From: Bog-756 sp963828385
GTDB taxonomy: Bacteria; Actinomycetota; Acidimicrobiia; Acidimicrobiales; RAAP-2
Reading direction: 5' to 3'
DNA length: 64,000 nt
NCBI GenBank assembly: GCA_963828385.1
Contig: CAWHEF010000002.1
Coordinates: 124,001-188,000 of the forward strand
Under the pieces are notes generated by a model, which was given only the letters and a program-made list of their open reading frames with translations, was not told the origin of the DNA and did no database searches. Both the position numbers and the translations under genes were made by a program. Shown here piece by piece: positions 36,428-45,008 of this stretch. The first letter of the stretch is position 1. Each line of letters begins with the position of its first letter.

Positions 36428-36787
36428 TCAGCGGGCGATCGCCACGTGTTCCAGCGGGCCCGTGGCCACGCGGACAAGCCGGGCCAAGCCGGCCTCAGCG
36501 GAATGACCCGACAGCCGGGCGCCGGCCACCCACGCCCGGCCCTTCGCTCCCCCGGGAGGGGGTGTATCGGGCGCCGCGGGGTCGTCGCCAGCCGGTTCGA
36601 CGAGCGCGCTGGCCGGCACGGACACGGTGAACATGGAACCGTCCCGTCGCTCGACGAGGGAGAACCGGCCGACCCCGGGAACCTCGCGGACGGCTATGGA
36701 GAGCGGCTCGACTCCTGGTGGCTCGAGGGGCGAATTCCTCTGTTCGGTCCAGCGGTGAATTCCGTCTCGAATGGTCACGTCTGGCAT
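36428..36787 (-). CDS. hypothetical protein, 119 residues
   Basis: Not recognised. It is a soluble protein with a beta-rich N-terminal half (PLSIAVREVPGVGRFSLVER, SMFTVSVPASALV), a proline/glycine linker (AAPDTPPPGGAKGR) and a short C-terminal helix. It is convergent with the mocR gene (12 bp between stops). Composition is coding-like, but no partner suggests a role. Confidence 0.5.
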   Translation of the reverse strand: MPDVTIRDGIHRWTEQRNSPLEPPGVEPLSIAVREVPGVGRFSLVERRDGSMFTVSVPASALVEPAGDDPAAPDTPPPGGAKGRAWVAGARLSGHSAEAGLARLVRVATGPLEHVAIAR

Positions 36788-36974
36788 TGTGCCCGATCGG
36801 CGCGGCGCAACGTTGCCTCATCGGGATGATGGCCCCTGACCAGGGGTGACGATTCGACTCGTGCCCTTCGCTGATCGGGGCGGGCGACAATGGTGTTCCG
36901 GTGCCGGTATAACTGCACCACACACGACGGACGCGCCCCGGGCTGGCCGGTGCGCGACGGACCTTGGAGGCCAC

Positions 36975-37517
36975 ATGACCAGAGGACGTCGGGAGCGCAG
37001 CGGCGCCGATGTCGCCGCACTGATCCTGCGTACGACGATCGGGCCGATGATGGTCGTCCATGGCGTGAACAAGGTCAAGGGTCCCGGAGGCCTGGAGGGG
37101 ACCACGCGCTATTTCGATTCCCTGGGCCTCCAGCCGGCCCATCTCCACGCCCGAGTGGCGGCGACCACGGAGATCACGACGGGGACCCTGCTCACCCTGG
37201 GTGCTCTCACACCGCTGGCGTCAGCAGGGATCATCGGCGTGATGTCCTCGGCGGCGGCCACCGACCACAAGGGCAAGGGCTTCTTCATCTTCAAGGGGGG
37301 CTGGGAGTATGTGGCCGTCGTGGGCGCCACCGCCACCGCCATCTCCGCTCTCGGGCCGGGACGGTTCTCGGTCGACGCCGCTCGCGGGAGGGGTCGGGGG
37401 GGACTGCGCTCCGCCCTCTTCTCGGCCGCCGTAGGGGTGGGAGCCGCCGCAGCGATGGTGGCCGCCAGTAGACAGCAGAACGGAACCCCGACCGGCGACG
37501 GACCGGACGGCGCCTGA
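36975..37517 (+). CDS. DoxX-family membrane protein
   Basis: A 180-residue protein with about four helices: LILRTTIGPMMVVHGVNKV, ATTEITTGTLLTLGALTPL, AGIIGVMSSAAAT and EYVAVVGATATAISALGPG. The pattern around GVNKVKGPGGLEGTTRYFDSLGL matches DoxX. A GGAGGCC SD precedes ATG 36975, and a TATAAC -10-like element lies at 36908-36913. DoxX proteins are linked to redox or thiol homeostasis in some actinobacteria; the role here is unknown. Confidence 0.82.
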   Translation: MTRGRRERSGADVAALILRTTIGPMMVVHGVNKVKGPGGLEGTTRYFDSLGLQPAHLHARVAATTEITTGTLLTLGALTPLASAGIIGVMSSAAATDHKGKGFFIFKGGWEYVAVVGATATAISALGPGRFSVDAARGRGRGGLRSALFSAAVGVGAAAAMVAASRQQNGTPTGDGPDGA

Positions 37518-37638
37518 CGCAGGATCGGGCCGTCGCACGTTCACGACCGATGAGTCGCGCTCCGCTCGGTCGTCGGATCTGGTGCACGAGCAGCAGCGAG
37601 CCTCCCCGAGGGGGCATCCCGTCGCCAAGGAGCGAACT

Positions 37639-38097
37639 GTGACCGATGACGAGACCCAGATTCGCCGGATACTCGATGACATGGCGGCCGGCTACCGGGC
37701 CAAGGACCCGGAGCGGATCGTCGCCCGCTTCGCTCCCGACATCGTCAAGTTCGACCTGGCGCCCCCCCTCTTCTCCCGTGCCGGGGACCTCGTGGACATC
37801 GGTGGGGGCCGCAGCGTCGACATGACCACCGGGGAGGGGGTGGGGACATGGCTGGCAGGGTTCGGAGATGTCCCCTTCGACTACGTGACCCGGGACGTCG
37901 AGGTGACCGTCGGCGATGTCGTCGCCTACGCCCGTCTGCTCGCCCGGATGGGCACCGGGGGGATGTTCGAGATGTGGTTCCGGCTCACCGTCGGCTTTCA
38001 GAAGCGCGACGGCATCTGGCAGATCACCCACACCCATGCGTCCACGCCCTTCTACATGGACGAGACCAGGAAGGCCGCCCTCGACCTGCAACCCTGA
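37639..38097 (+). CDS. SnoaL/NTF2-like (ketosteroid isomerase-fold) protein
   Basis: A 152-residue cone-fold protein. TDDETQIRRILDDMAAGYRAKDPERIVARFAPDIVKFDLAPP is the classic N-terminal helix pair, and WQITHTHASTPFYMDETRKAALDL the final strand and tail. GTG 37639 is chosen because AAGGAG (37627-37632) is well spaced; the frame is open to 37582. Such proteins may be isomerases, hydrolases or ligand binders, so function is not assignable. Confidence 0.75.
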   Translation: MTDDETQIRRILDDMAAGYRAKDPERIVARFAPDIVKFDLAPPLFSRAGDLVDIGGGRSVDMTTGEGVGTWLAGFGDVPFDYVTRDVEVTVGDVVAYARLLARMGTGGMFEMWFRLTVGFQKRDGIWQITHTHASTPFYMDETRKAALDLQP

Positions 38098-38195
38098 TGA
38101 GCCGCAGTGCCCGGTACCTGCCCGGCCCGGATTCGCACCTGACCCAGCCCCGCTCCGGCAGCGACGGTACGGTACGGGGCAGAGGAGGAGTCCCG

Positions 38196-38279
38196 ATGAC
38201 GACCGTCGAGGGTGCGGGGCGAGAGCCGACGGGCGCTCACGGGCCCCGCGTCGGCGATGAGCTGGGGGGAACCGATTGA
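38196..38279 (+). CDS. 27-residue micro-ORF coupled to the binding-protein gene
   Basis: ATG 38196 has a strong SD (AGGAGGAG, 38183-38190). The product is short and hydrophilic (MTTVEGAGREPTGAHGPR then VGDELGGTD). Its TGA (38277-38279) overlaps the TTG start of the next gene, a layout expected of a leader peptide providing translational coupling. No homology recognised. Confidence 0.4.
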   Translation: MTTVEGAGREPTGAHGPRVGDELGGTD

Positions 38280-39829
38280 CCAGGTGGGCTCGCTGGAACC
38301 CGTTCGGCGCGGTGGCGCGGTCCTTCGGACACTTCATGCGGCGCCCGCGCCCGACCCAACTCCGCACGCTCGCCGTCGTCCTCGCCGTCGTGGCCGGCGC
38401 TGTTGCATGGGTGGCCACGTCCCCGTCGACCGGCTCCTCGGCAGCGTCACACGCCGCCGCCTCGACGAGTGGCCTCTCGACCAATGGAACGTCGTCCACC
38501 GGCATCGTGCCCGTCGACAAGGCGAGCACGTCGAATCGAGGGGTCACTCCCACCTCGATCAACGTGGTCTTCCCGGTCGTCTCTTTGAGCTCCCTCGCCG
38601 GACAGGAGGGATTCGCCCAGGACGTCGAGTACGGAGAGCAGCAGAAGGCGATCCAGCTGTTCGTCAAGGTCATCAACGACCAGGGTGGCATCAACGGGAG
38701 GACGATCAACCCGATCATCCAGACCTACGATCCCGCCAGCGAGGCCGACATGCGGTCGCTGTGCAAGACATGGACGGAAGGATCCCCTCCGGTGTTCGCC
38801 GTCCTCGAGGGACTCGGCACCTGGGAGGGGGACGACCAGCTCTGCATCACCCAGGAGGGGCAGACTCCCTTCATCGGTCAGTGGTCGACGGTGACCAACT
38901 GGACGACCCTCGGCTCGCCCTACCTGTGGTGGACAGGGCCGGATCAGGCGGAGATCCAGCGCGCCCTCGTCTCGTGGGGGAGGAGCGCCGGTCTGCTGGG
39001 CGGCGGGAAGAAGGTGGCCGTGATCGCCGGCAACCGGGCTTCTGACCAGCTGGCGCTCGACCAGTACCTGCTGCCGGACCTGAAGAAGGTCGGCGTCGAT
39101 CCCGTGGTGGAGACGATCGACGCCAATCCCGACGACACGGCGACCACCGGTGCCGAGGCGCCTCTCGTCATCCAGCAGCTTCGGGCTGACGGCGTCACCT
39201 CAGTCATCCCGCTCATCCCCTTCAACGTGTTCTATCCGTTGCTCCAGGCCGAGACGTCCCAGCAGTACTTCCCGCGCCTGCTCCTCAGCGACTACGAGTC
39301 GTCCATCCAGGTGGCGCTGGGGCTCATGCCCGTTCCCTACAAGCAGGCGCTCAATGGGCAAGAGGGGGTGACGACGATGACCCTCGGTGGGATCGACGAC
39401 GACCGGCCGGAGAGCCAGGGCGGTTACGACCCGGGTGTCCGGAAGTGCTTCGACATCTGGCACAAGGCCTACCCGCAGGTACCGCCGGGTGACCAGTCCT
39501 TCTACATCGAGGAGCAGGGGCCGATCGCCGGATGGTGCCAGGCCATCGACCTCTTCGACGCTGCTGCCACGGCCGCCGGGCACAACCTCAACCGACGGAC
39601 GTTCGTGACGGCCATGTCGAAGATCAAGGGCTTCCCCGGCACCTACTCACCCGTGCTCAGCTACGGTCCCCACAAGTTCTACGGCCCGACCGAGTACCAG
39701 GTGGTGCGGCTGCACGTGAACCAGCCACCCTCCACCCAGTGCAAGATGCCCAAGAACCACGTGCCTCAGGGAACCTGTTGGGTCACGGTTCGGTCGTGGG
39801 CTCCGCTCCCCGGCCTGTCGGCACCCTGA
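38276..39829 (+). CDS. type 1 periplasmic-binding protein (HAAT/LivJ-like)
   Basis: A 517-residue exported binding protein. An N-terminal membrane anchor or signal (TLAVVLAVVAGAVAWVATS, about residues 24-42) and an Ala/Ser/Thr-rich linker precede the flytrap domain (TSINVVFPVVSLSSL, QKAIQLFVKVINDQGGINGRTINPII, VAVIAGNRASDQLALDQYL, GVTSVIPLIPFNVFYPLL). TTG 38276 after GGGGGA is the likely start. It probably serves HAAT transporter B (50952-56036), which has no binding protein of its own. If so, transporter and receptor flank the glycoside genes. Confidence 0.82.
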   Translation: MTRWARWNPFGAVARSFGHFMRRPRPTQLRTLAVVLAVVAGAVAWVATSPSTGSSAASHAAASTSGLSTNGTSSTGIVPVDKASTSNRGVTPTSINVVFPVVSLSSLAGQEGFAQDVEYGEQQKAIQLFVKVINDQGGINGRTINPIIQTYDPASEADMRSLCKTWTEGSPPVFAVLEGLGTWEGDDQLCITQEGQTPFIGQWSTVTNWTTLGSPYLWWTGPDQAEIQRALVSWGRSAGLLGGGKKVAVIAGNRASDQLALDQYLLPDLKKVGVDPVVETIDANPDDTATTGAEAPLVIQQLRADGVTSVIPLIPFNVFYPLLQAETSQQYFPRLLLSDYESSIQVALGLMPVPYKQALNGQEGVTTMTLGGIDDDRPESQGGYDPGVRKCFDIWHKAYPQVPPGDQSFYIEEQGPIAGWCQAIDLFDAAATAAGHNLNRRTFVTAMSKIKGFPGTYSPVLSYGPHKFYGPTEYQVVRLHVNQPPSTQCKMPKNHVPQGTCWVTVRSWAPLPGLSAP

Positions 39830-39864
39830 CCTCTCTCTGAGCCGTGCCCTGGTAGACCACGTCC

Positions 39865-40782
39865 ATGCCGGATGGTCCCATCGATGCCGAGCACGTCGAC
39901 CGTTGGATGACGGAGGGGTGGTGCGTGCTCGACGACTTCCTCCCGGCGGAGGACGTCTCGGCCGCCCAGGAGGACATAGCCCGTATCTATCCCGCGGCCG
40001 AGGAGGCGGCCCGTCGCGTCGCAGGTGACGGTCCGGGTGCCTTCGACGTCCGCTGGGACCAGGAAAAACCCTCGTTTCCCTTCGAAGGCCAGTCCCTCAA
40101 TCGCCTCGCTGTGCACGATCGGCTCATCGACCTGGCGGAGCAGCTGCTCGGGACCGACCACGTCCGCCTCTACCAGGGAACCGTGAGCGCCAAGTACTCG
40201 GCAGGGGCCGACGACTACGAACAGCTGCTCCACGCCGACTACGGGAACCACACGCTCGTCGTCCCCCGGCACGAACCGGGCTACCAGCAGCTCCTCTTGT
40301 TCGTGTATCTGAGCGACGTCACCGAGGGCACCGCCCCCACGAGGATCGTGTCGCGCTCGTTGACGGCGGATATCCCGGTCGAGCGCACCTACCTCCGCTA
40401 CGACAAGTACGCCGACCTCTACCGTGCGGAGGTGTCGGCCACCGGCGGCGCCGGATCGGTCCTCGCCTACCGGCCTGACGTCTTCCACCGGGGCACGCGT
40501 CTCGAAGCGGCCGGCGCCGCCCGCTTCCTCCTCCATGTCGCCTTCAAGACGGCCGACACGGACTGGGTGGGGTTCCACACCTGGCCGGTCCGTGGCGAGG
40601 ACTTCTCCTGGCACCGGTTCGTACCCCTGGCCACCGTCCGCCAGCTGACCGTTCTCGGGTTCCCACCGCCGGGCCATCCGTACTGGACAGCGGAGACACT
40701 CGCCGGCGTCGCCGCCCGGTACCCGGACCTCGACATGGATCCGTGGCGCCGGGCCCTGGCCGCCGGAGCGGGACGGGGCTGA
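39865..40782 (+). CDS. phytanoyl-CoA dioxygenase (PhyH)-family Fe(II)/2-oxoglutarate oxygenase
   Basis: A 305-residue jelly-roll oxygenase. The metal motif H-x-D is in LHADYGNHT, the distal His in DVFHRGTRLEAAGAARFLLH with a 2-oxoglutarate-binding Arg nearby. WCVLDDFLPAEDV at the N-terminus is typical. A TAGACC hexamer 6 nt before ATG may be a leaderless -10. Its TGA overlaps the GH13 start (TGATG), so the oxygenase and glucosidase are co-translated. Substrate unknown. Confidence 0.85.
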   Translation: MPDGPIDAEHVDRWMTEGWCVLDDFLPAEDVSAAQEDIARIYPAAEEAARRVAGDGPGAFDVRWDQEKPSFPFEGQSLNRLAVHDRLIDLAEQLLGTDHVRLYQGTVSAKYSAGADDYEQLLHADYGNHTLVVPRHEPGYQQLLLFVYLSDVTEGTAPTRIVSRSLTADIPVERTYLRYDKYADLYRAEVSATGGAGSVLAYRPDVFHRGTRLEAAGAARFLLHVAFKTADTDWVGFHTWPVRGEDFSWHRFVPLATVRQLTVLGFPPPGHPYWTAETLAGVAARYPDLDMDPWRRALAAGAGRG

Positions 40783-42467
40783 TGCCGAGCTCCCCACCCG
40801 AGGATGTCCTGCCCAATGGTGCGGCCGCCGCCCTGCCGTGGTGGCGGGCAGGCGTGCTGTACCAGATCTACCTGCGCTCGTTCGCCGACTCCGACGGTGA
40901 CGGCTCCGGTGACCTACGTGGCGTCATCGACCGTCTCGACCACCTCCAATGGCTCGGCGTCGACGGCATCTGGCTGAGCCCGGTCACGAGATCGCCCAAT
41001 GCCGACTGGGGGTACGACGTCTCCGACTTCATCGCCGTGGCCGAGGACATCGGGACCCTCGACGACCTCGACGAGCTCGTGGCCGAGGCGGGGCGGCGGT
41101 CGATCCGGGTCCTGCTCGACATCGTTCCCAACCACACGAGCATCGAGCATCCCTGGTTCGTCGACTCACGTTCCTCCCGCACGTCCCAGCACCGCGATTG
41201 GTACGTGTGGGCCGACGGCGCGCCCGACGGGTCTCCGCCCAACAACTGGGTCTCGAGCTTCGGCGGATCGGCGTGGACACTCGACTCAGGGAGCGGTCAG
41301 TACTACCTCCACAACCACCTGCCCGAGCAGCCCGACCTCAATTGGTGGAACGAGGATGTTCGCAGGGCTTTCGACGACGTCTTCCGCTACTGGTTCGAAC
41401 GGGGGATCGCCGGCTTCCGCATCGACGTGTGCAACATGATCGTCAAGGACAAACTGCTCCGGGACAACCCGCCGGCGAACGAGCTCGACTCGTTCACGGA
41501 GCAGATGTTCGGTCAACGGTGGCTGTACAACAGCGGCCGCCCCGAGCTCCACGATGTGCTCCGTCACTGGCGCCGCCTCTCCGACGTCTACGAAAACCGT
41601 GCCCTCATCGGGGAGACGCCGGTGGAGGACATCGATGTCCTCGCTTCCTACTACGGGCAGGGGAATGACGAGCTCCATCTGGCGTTCAACTTCCCGTTCA
41701 TCAACGCTCCTCTGGAGGCGGGCGCCCTCGGCAACGTCGTCACCAACGTGGAGCGAGCGGTGCCGAAGCCGTCGTGGCCGGCATGGACGGGGTCGAACCA
41801 TGACATGTCGAGGCTGGCCACACGGTGGGCGGGCGGTGATCCGAGAAAGGTGCGCCTGGCTCTCGTCATGTTGCTCTGCCTGCGGGGGACGCCCGTGCTC
41901 TACCAGGGCGACGAGCTCGGCCTGGAGGACACCGACGTGCCTCCCGACCGTTTCCGCGACCCGCTCGGCATCGCCTACTGGCCGGCCTACGCCGGCCGAG
42001 ACGCCATGCGCACGCCGATGCCCTGGCGCAACGTGCCCGGGGGCGGGTTCACCGATCCGGCCGTCGAGCCCTGGCTCCCCTTCGGAGACCTCGGCGCCTG
42101 CAACGTCGAAGACCAGCTCCACGACCGATCCTCGACGCTGCACCTGACCCGCGACCTCATCGCGCTGCGGCGGACCTCGGAAGACCTCAGCCACGGCGCC
42201 TACCGGCCAGTCGAGACCGGGCCGGGGTCCTGGGCGTTCCGCCGCGGGGAGCGGACCGTGGTTCTCCTCGCCATGGGCGACGAGGACGGCGTCGTCGACG
42301 GCGCAGCCGCCCATCGTCGTGGCCCGGACGATAGCGGCGAAGCGGGGGATCTGACCGGGAAGGTGCGGCTGTGCACCGATCGGACGAGAGAGGGCGACCG
42401 GGTCGAGGTGGCGATCCGCGTGTCGGGCTGGGGAGCGGTCGTCGTCGAGCTGGACGAGGTTCGCTGA
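40782..42467 (+). CDS. GH13 alpha-glucosidase
   Basis: A 561-residue cytosolic family 13 enzyme. GVLYQIYLRSFADSDGDGSGDLRG and LGVDGIWLSPVTRSPNADWGYDVSD open the barrel, followed by LLDIVPNHTS. The catalytic nucleophile is Asp in GFRIDVCNM, the acid/base Glu in ALIGETPVED and the third acid in TGSNHDMSRLA. NNWVSSFGGSAW is typical of alpha-glucosidases rather than amylases. ATG 40782 overlaps the PhyH stop. It probably hydrolyses imported short alpha-glucosides. Confidence 0.92.
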   Translation: MPSSPPEDVLPNGAAAALPWWRAGVLYQIYLRSFADSDGDGSGDLRGVIDRLDHLQWLGVDGIWLSPVTRSPNADWGYDVSDFIAVAEDIGTLDDLDELVAEAGRRSIRVLLDIVPNHTSIEHPWFVDSRSSRTSQHRDWYVWADGAPDGSPPNNWVSSFGGSAWTLDSGSGQYYLHNHLPEQPDLNWWNEDVRRAFDDVFRYWFERGIAGFRIDVCNMIVKDKLLRDNPPANELDSFTEQMFGQRWLYNSGRPELHDVLRHWRRLSDVYENRALIGETPVEDIDVLASYYGQGNDELHLAFNFPFINAPLEAGALGNVVTNVERAVPKPSWPAWTGSNHDMSRLATRWAGGDPRKVRLALVMLLCLRGTPVLYQGDELGLEDTDVPPDRFRDPLGIAYWPAYAGRDAMRTPMPWRNVPGGGFTDPAVEPWLPFGDLGACNVEDQLHDRSSTLHLTRDLIALRRTSEDLSHGAYRPVETGPGSWAFRRGERTVVLLAMGDEDGVVDGAAAHRRGPDDSGEAGDLTGKVRLCTDRTREGDRVEVAIRVSGWGAVVVELDEVR

Positions 42468-42498
42468 GAGCCCGGCCGAGCTCCTCGAGGCCCCGGTC

Positions 42499-43185
42499 TC
42501 AGGCGTCTACGAGCCAGCGGAGACCACCGGCCAGGTGCCGGAGATAGTCGGGGGTCTCCCAGGCGTGGGGGAAGTGACCGAGCGAGGTCGAGAAGACCTT
42601 CCCCCGACCCTCGGTGAAGCACCAGCAGAGGGGGAAGCCGAAGGCCGGTTCGTGCTCCGTGGTGCCGGCCCCGTCGAGCTCGGCGGCCCGCGCAGCCAAG
42701 AGAACGGTGGCGTCAGGCCTCAGGTCGCGGAATCGGTAGATCTCGTCGTGCCACCTCCATGTGGGCCCGAGATGGGCCGTGGCCGGGTGGTCGGAGACTT
42801 TCACATCGAGTGTGCAGCTCTGGGTCCAGGGATGGCCGTCGAAGCGGGCGCCGACGAGAAGGCGGTACTCGTCCCACCCGTAGCAGGCGTCGGTGGCCGC
42901 GTGGACGGCCATCACGGACGTCCGTCCGTCGCGCACGGCATCGAGGAGGGCGATCCGCTGCCCGTCCGACCACGGCGTCTCGCCGATCGTGAACAGCACG
43001 ACGACCTTCGAGGCGACGGCATGGGGTTCCAACGCGCTGACGTCCTCGACCCGCCGGAAGTCGAGCCCGGCCATGCCCGCCAGCTCGGCCATGGCCACCG
43101 CAGACTGGTCGAGGACGCCGTGGACACCGGCCGGGCCGTCCCGGTAGGGGGCGACATGGGTCACGTACGTGAGCGACGGGGCCAT
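42499..43185 (-). CDS. ThuA-like (glutamine-amidotransferase fold) protein
   Basis: A 228-residue protein of the trehalose-utilisation ThuA family. VVVLFTIGETPWSDGQRIALLDAV, VMAVHAATDACYGWDEYRLLVGARFDGHPW, HDEIYRF and GKVFSTSLGHFPHAWETPDYLRHLAGGLRWLV cover the family's conserved blocks. ThuA proteins act in oxidised (3-keto) disaccharide breakdown. TAGGCT 6 nt before the ATG on the minus strand suggests a leaderless start. It is transcribed opposite to the flanking glycosidase genes. Confidence 0.85.
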   Translation of the reverse strand: MAPSLTYVTHVAPYRDGPAGVHGVLDQSAVAMAELAGMAGLDFRRVEDVSALEPHAVASKVVVLFTIGETPWSDGQRIALLDAVRDGRTSVMAVHAATDACYGWDEYRLLVGARFDGHPWTQSCTLDVKVSDHPATAHLGPTWRWHDEIYRFRDLRPDATVLLAARAAELDGAGTTEHEPAFGFPLCWCFTEGRGKVFSTSLGHFPHAWETPDYLRHLAGGLRWLVDA

Positions 43186-43323
43186 GAGAAGAGCCTAAAG
43201 GCAGATGCCGATCGGTACCTGGTCGGAACGGAGCCACCCCGCAGGTTCGGCCTGTGCACCTTGCGTGCCGGGACGTCCGATCGCCTCCGGCCCAACGGTC
43301 GGGCCCGGTTCCGGGCCCGATGC

Positions 43324-43363
43324 CATACTGTCGGCCGTGAGCCGTGCCCAGGTGATGCGATGA
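43324..43363 (+). promoter_or_regulatory. leaderless promoter and 8-residue leader ORF before the GH1 gene
   Basis: CATACT (43324-43329) is a -10-like hexamer. Seven nt later GTG 43337 opens a nine-codon ORF, VSRAQVMR plus stop, whose TGA (43361-43363) overlaps the GH1 ATG (43360). The GH1 gene may be translated by coupling from this leaderless mini-ORF. Confidence 0.45.
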
Positions 43364-44881
43364 CGGATGCCATGACCGGAGCGACCGTGTCCCCCCTGCG
43401 ACGTGGTCCCCTCTCCCTTCCCGACGACTTCCTGTTCGGGGTGGCCACGGCCGGCTTCCAGGTCGAGGGCGGCTTCAACGGACCGGGCGAACCGGCGAAC
43501 AATTGGGCCAGGTGGGAACGCGGTGGTCGGATCGAGCCGTCGGGAAACGCCTGTGACTTCTGGCGGGATCCCGAGGTCGCCCTCGATCGGGCCGCCGGGA
43601 TGGGATGCAACGCGTTCCGGCTGTCCGTCGAATGGCCGCGGCTCGAGCCCGAGGAAGGCACCTTCGACAGTGAGGCCCTCGATCGCTACGCCGGCATCCT
43701 CGATGCGTGTCACGAGCGCGGCCTCGAGCCCGTGGTCACCCTCCACCACTTCACCCATCCCCACTGGCTGGGGGAGGAGCTCTGGTTGCAGAGCGACTCG
43801 CCGGAGCGGTTCGCCCGCTATGTGGCCCGGGTGGTGCCCGTGCTGGCCTCGCGTCTGTCGTCGCTGGATCACCGTCAACGAGCCCAACATCGTCGCCCTC
43901 ATGGGCTGGGTGCAGGGCGACTGCCCGCCCGGCAAGCGAATGGCCGTGGCCGAGGCCTTCTGCGTCCTCGACTCTCTCCTCACCGCCCACGTGCTCGGCT
44001 ACCAGGAGATCCATGCGGTTCAGCCGGACGCCATGGTCACGGTCAACACGAGCTCGTCGTCTCTCTACGAGCACGACCGCCTGCTCACCGACCTCCTGAC
44101 CGCCCGCTCGGCCGGGGTCGACAGGAACGACATCGATGCGTGGCTGGACGAGCGCCGCACCATCCACAATGCGATGTTCCCCCCGGAGAGCGCAGGCGAG
44201 TCGCTCTTGCGCCGCCTGTTCGCGGCGGCGTCACCGTTCGGGGCACCGGGCGGAACGGGCGCCGGAGGAAAGATCCGGGCCCGCTTGCGCCAGCCCTCTC
44301 CCCGTCGGATCGTAGATGCCGTCTACGACGGGCCGCACGAGCGACCCCTCGATGCCACCGGCTTCGATTGGTACGACCCGGTAGCGAGCCATGCTCTTCG
44401 CCTCCCGGGGCGGATGAGCGCTGGCGGCCGGCGTCTCGAGCCGACGAGGGCCATCTGGGACGTCCCGCCCGATGCGGGGGCCATGGCTCGATGGTGCCGC
44501 GACCAGCACGAGCTCCTTCCCGATCTTCCGCTCTGGATCGTCGAGAACGGGCTGTGCACCCGGGTCCACAATGGCCGCTCGTTCCCCCGCGCCGACGGTT
44601 GGGAGCGGCCCCGGTACCTGAGGGACCACATGATGGCGGCGATGGACGCCGTTGCCGCCGGCGTCCCGGTGACCGGGTACCTCCACTGGTCGCTCGTCGA
44701 CAACTACGAGTGGGGCTCCTACGAGCCCCGGTTCGGCATCTTCGGCATCGACCGGGCGAGGGGTCCCCGGGGCTTCCGGTGGCTGGACACCGACGCGGAG
44801 GGCCACGATTCCGCTGCCGCCTACCGGGCCCTCATCGGCTGGGCGCGGCAGGGCGCCGAAGGCGAGCCACCCCTCCGCTGA
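43360..44881 (+). CDS. GH1 beta-glucosidase, one-base frameshift
   Basis: Retaining family 1 glycosidase of about 506 residues after correction. The N-terminal part (LPDDFLFGVATAGFQVEGG, NAFRLSVEWPRLEPEEG, VVTLHHFTHPHWL) and the rest are in different frames. Losing one base near 43865-43870 gives SWITVNEPNIVALMGW, restoring the acid/base Glu. The nucleophile is in PLWIVENGLCTRV and the end has GYLHWSLVDNYEWGSYEPRFG. It may act on beta-glucosides or related sugars, and lies before the GH4 and kinase/racemase genes. Confidence 0.9.
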
Positions 44882-44887
44882 GGTGCG

Positions 44888-44903
44888 CCCCCGGCTCCGG
44901 GGG
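44888..44903 (+). terminator. GC-rich hairpin after the GH1 gene, weak terminator candidate
   Basis: CCCCCGG-CT-CCGGGGG follows the GH1 stop by 6 nt. There is no U-run after it, so termination is uncertain. It separates GH1 from the promoter of the GH4 operon. Confidence 0.35.
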
Positions 44904-44952
44904 TTGTGCCGTCCGGTAGTGGCCTCCCGAGCGGCGTCCGACTGGCCATCGC

Positions 44953-45004
44953 TAGAGTGACGCCCATGTCAGCCTGCTCCTGCCCGACCCGCCGGACGGT
45001 CTGA
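44953..45004 (+). promoter_or_regulatory. leaderless promoter and 12-residue leader ORF before the GH4 gene
   Basis: TAGAGT (44953-44958) ends 7 nt before ATG 44966, which opens MSACSCPTRRTV and stops at TGA 45002-45004. The GH4 GTG start at 45009 follows by 4 nt and has no SD of its own, so coupling from the leader ORF is likely. Confidence 0.5.
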
Positions 45005-45008
45005 GCCG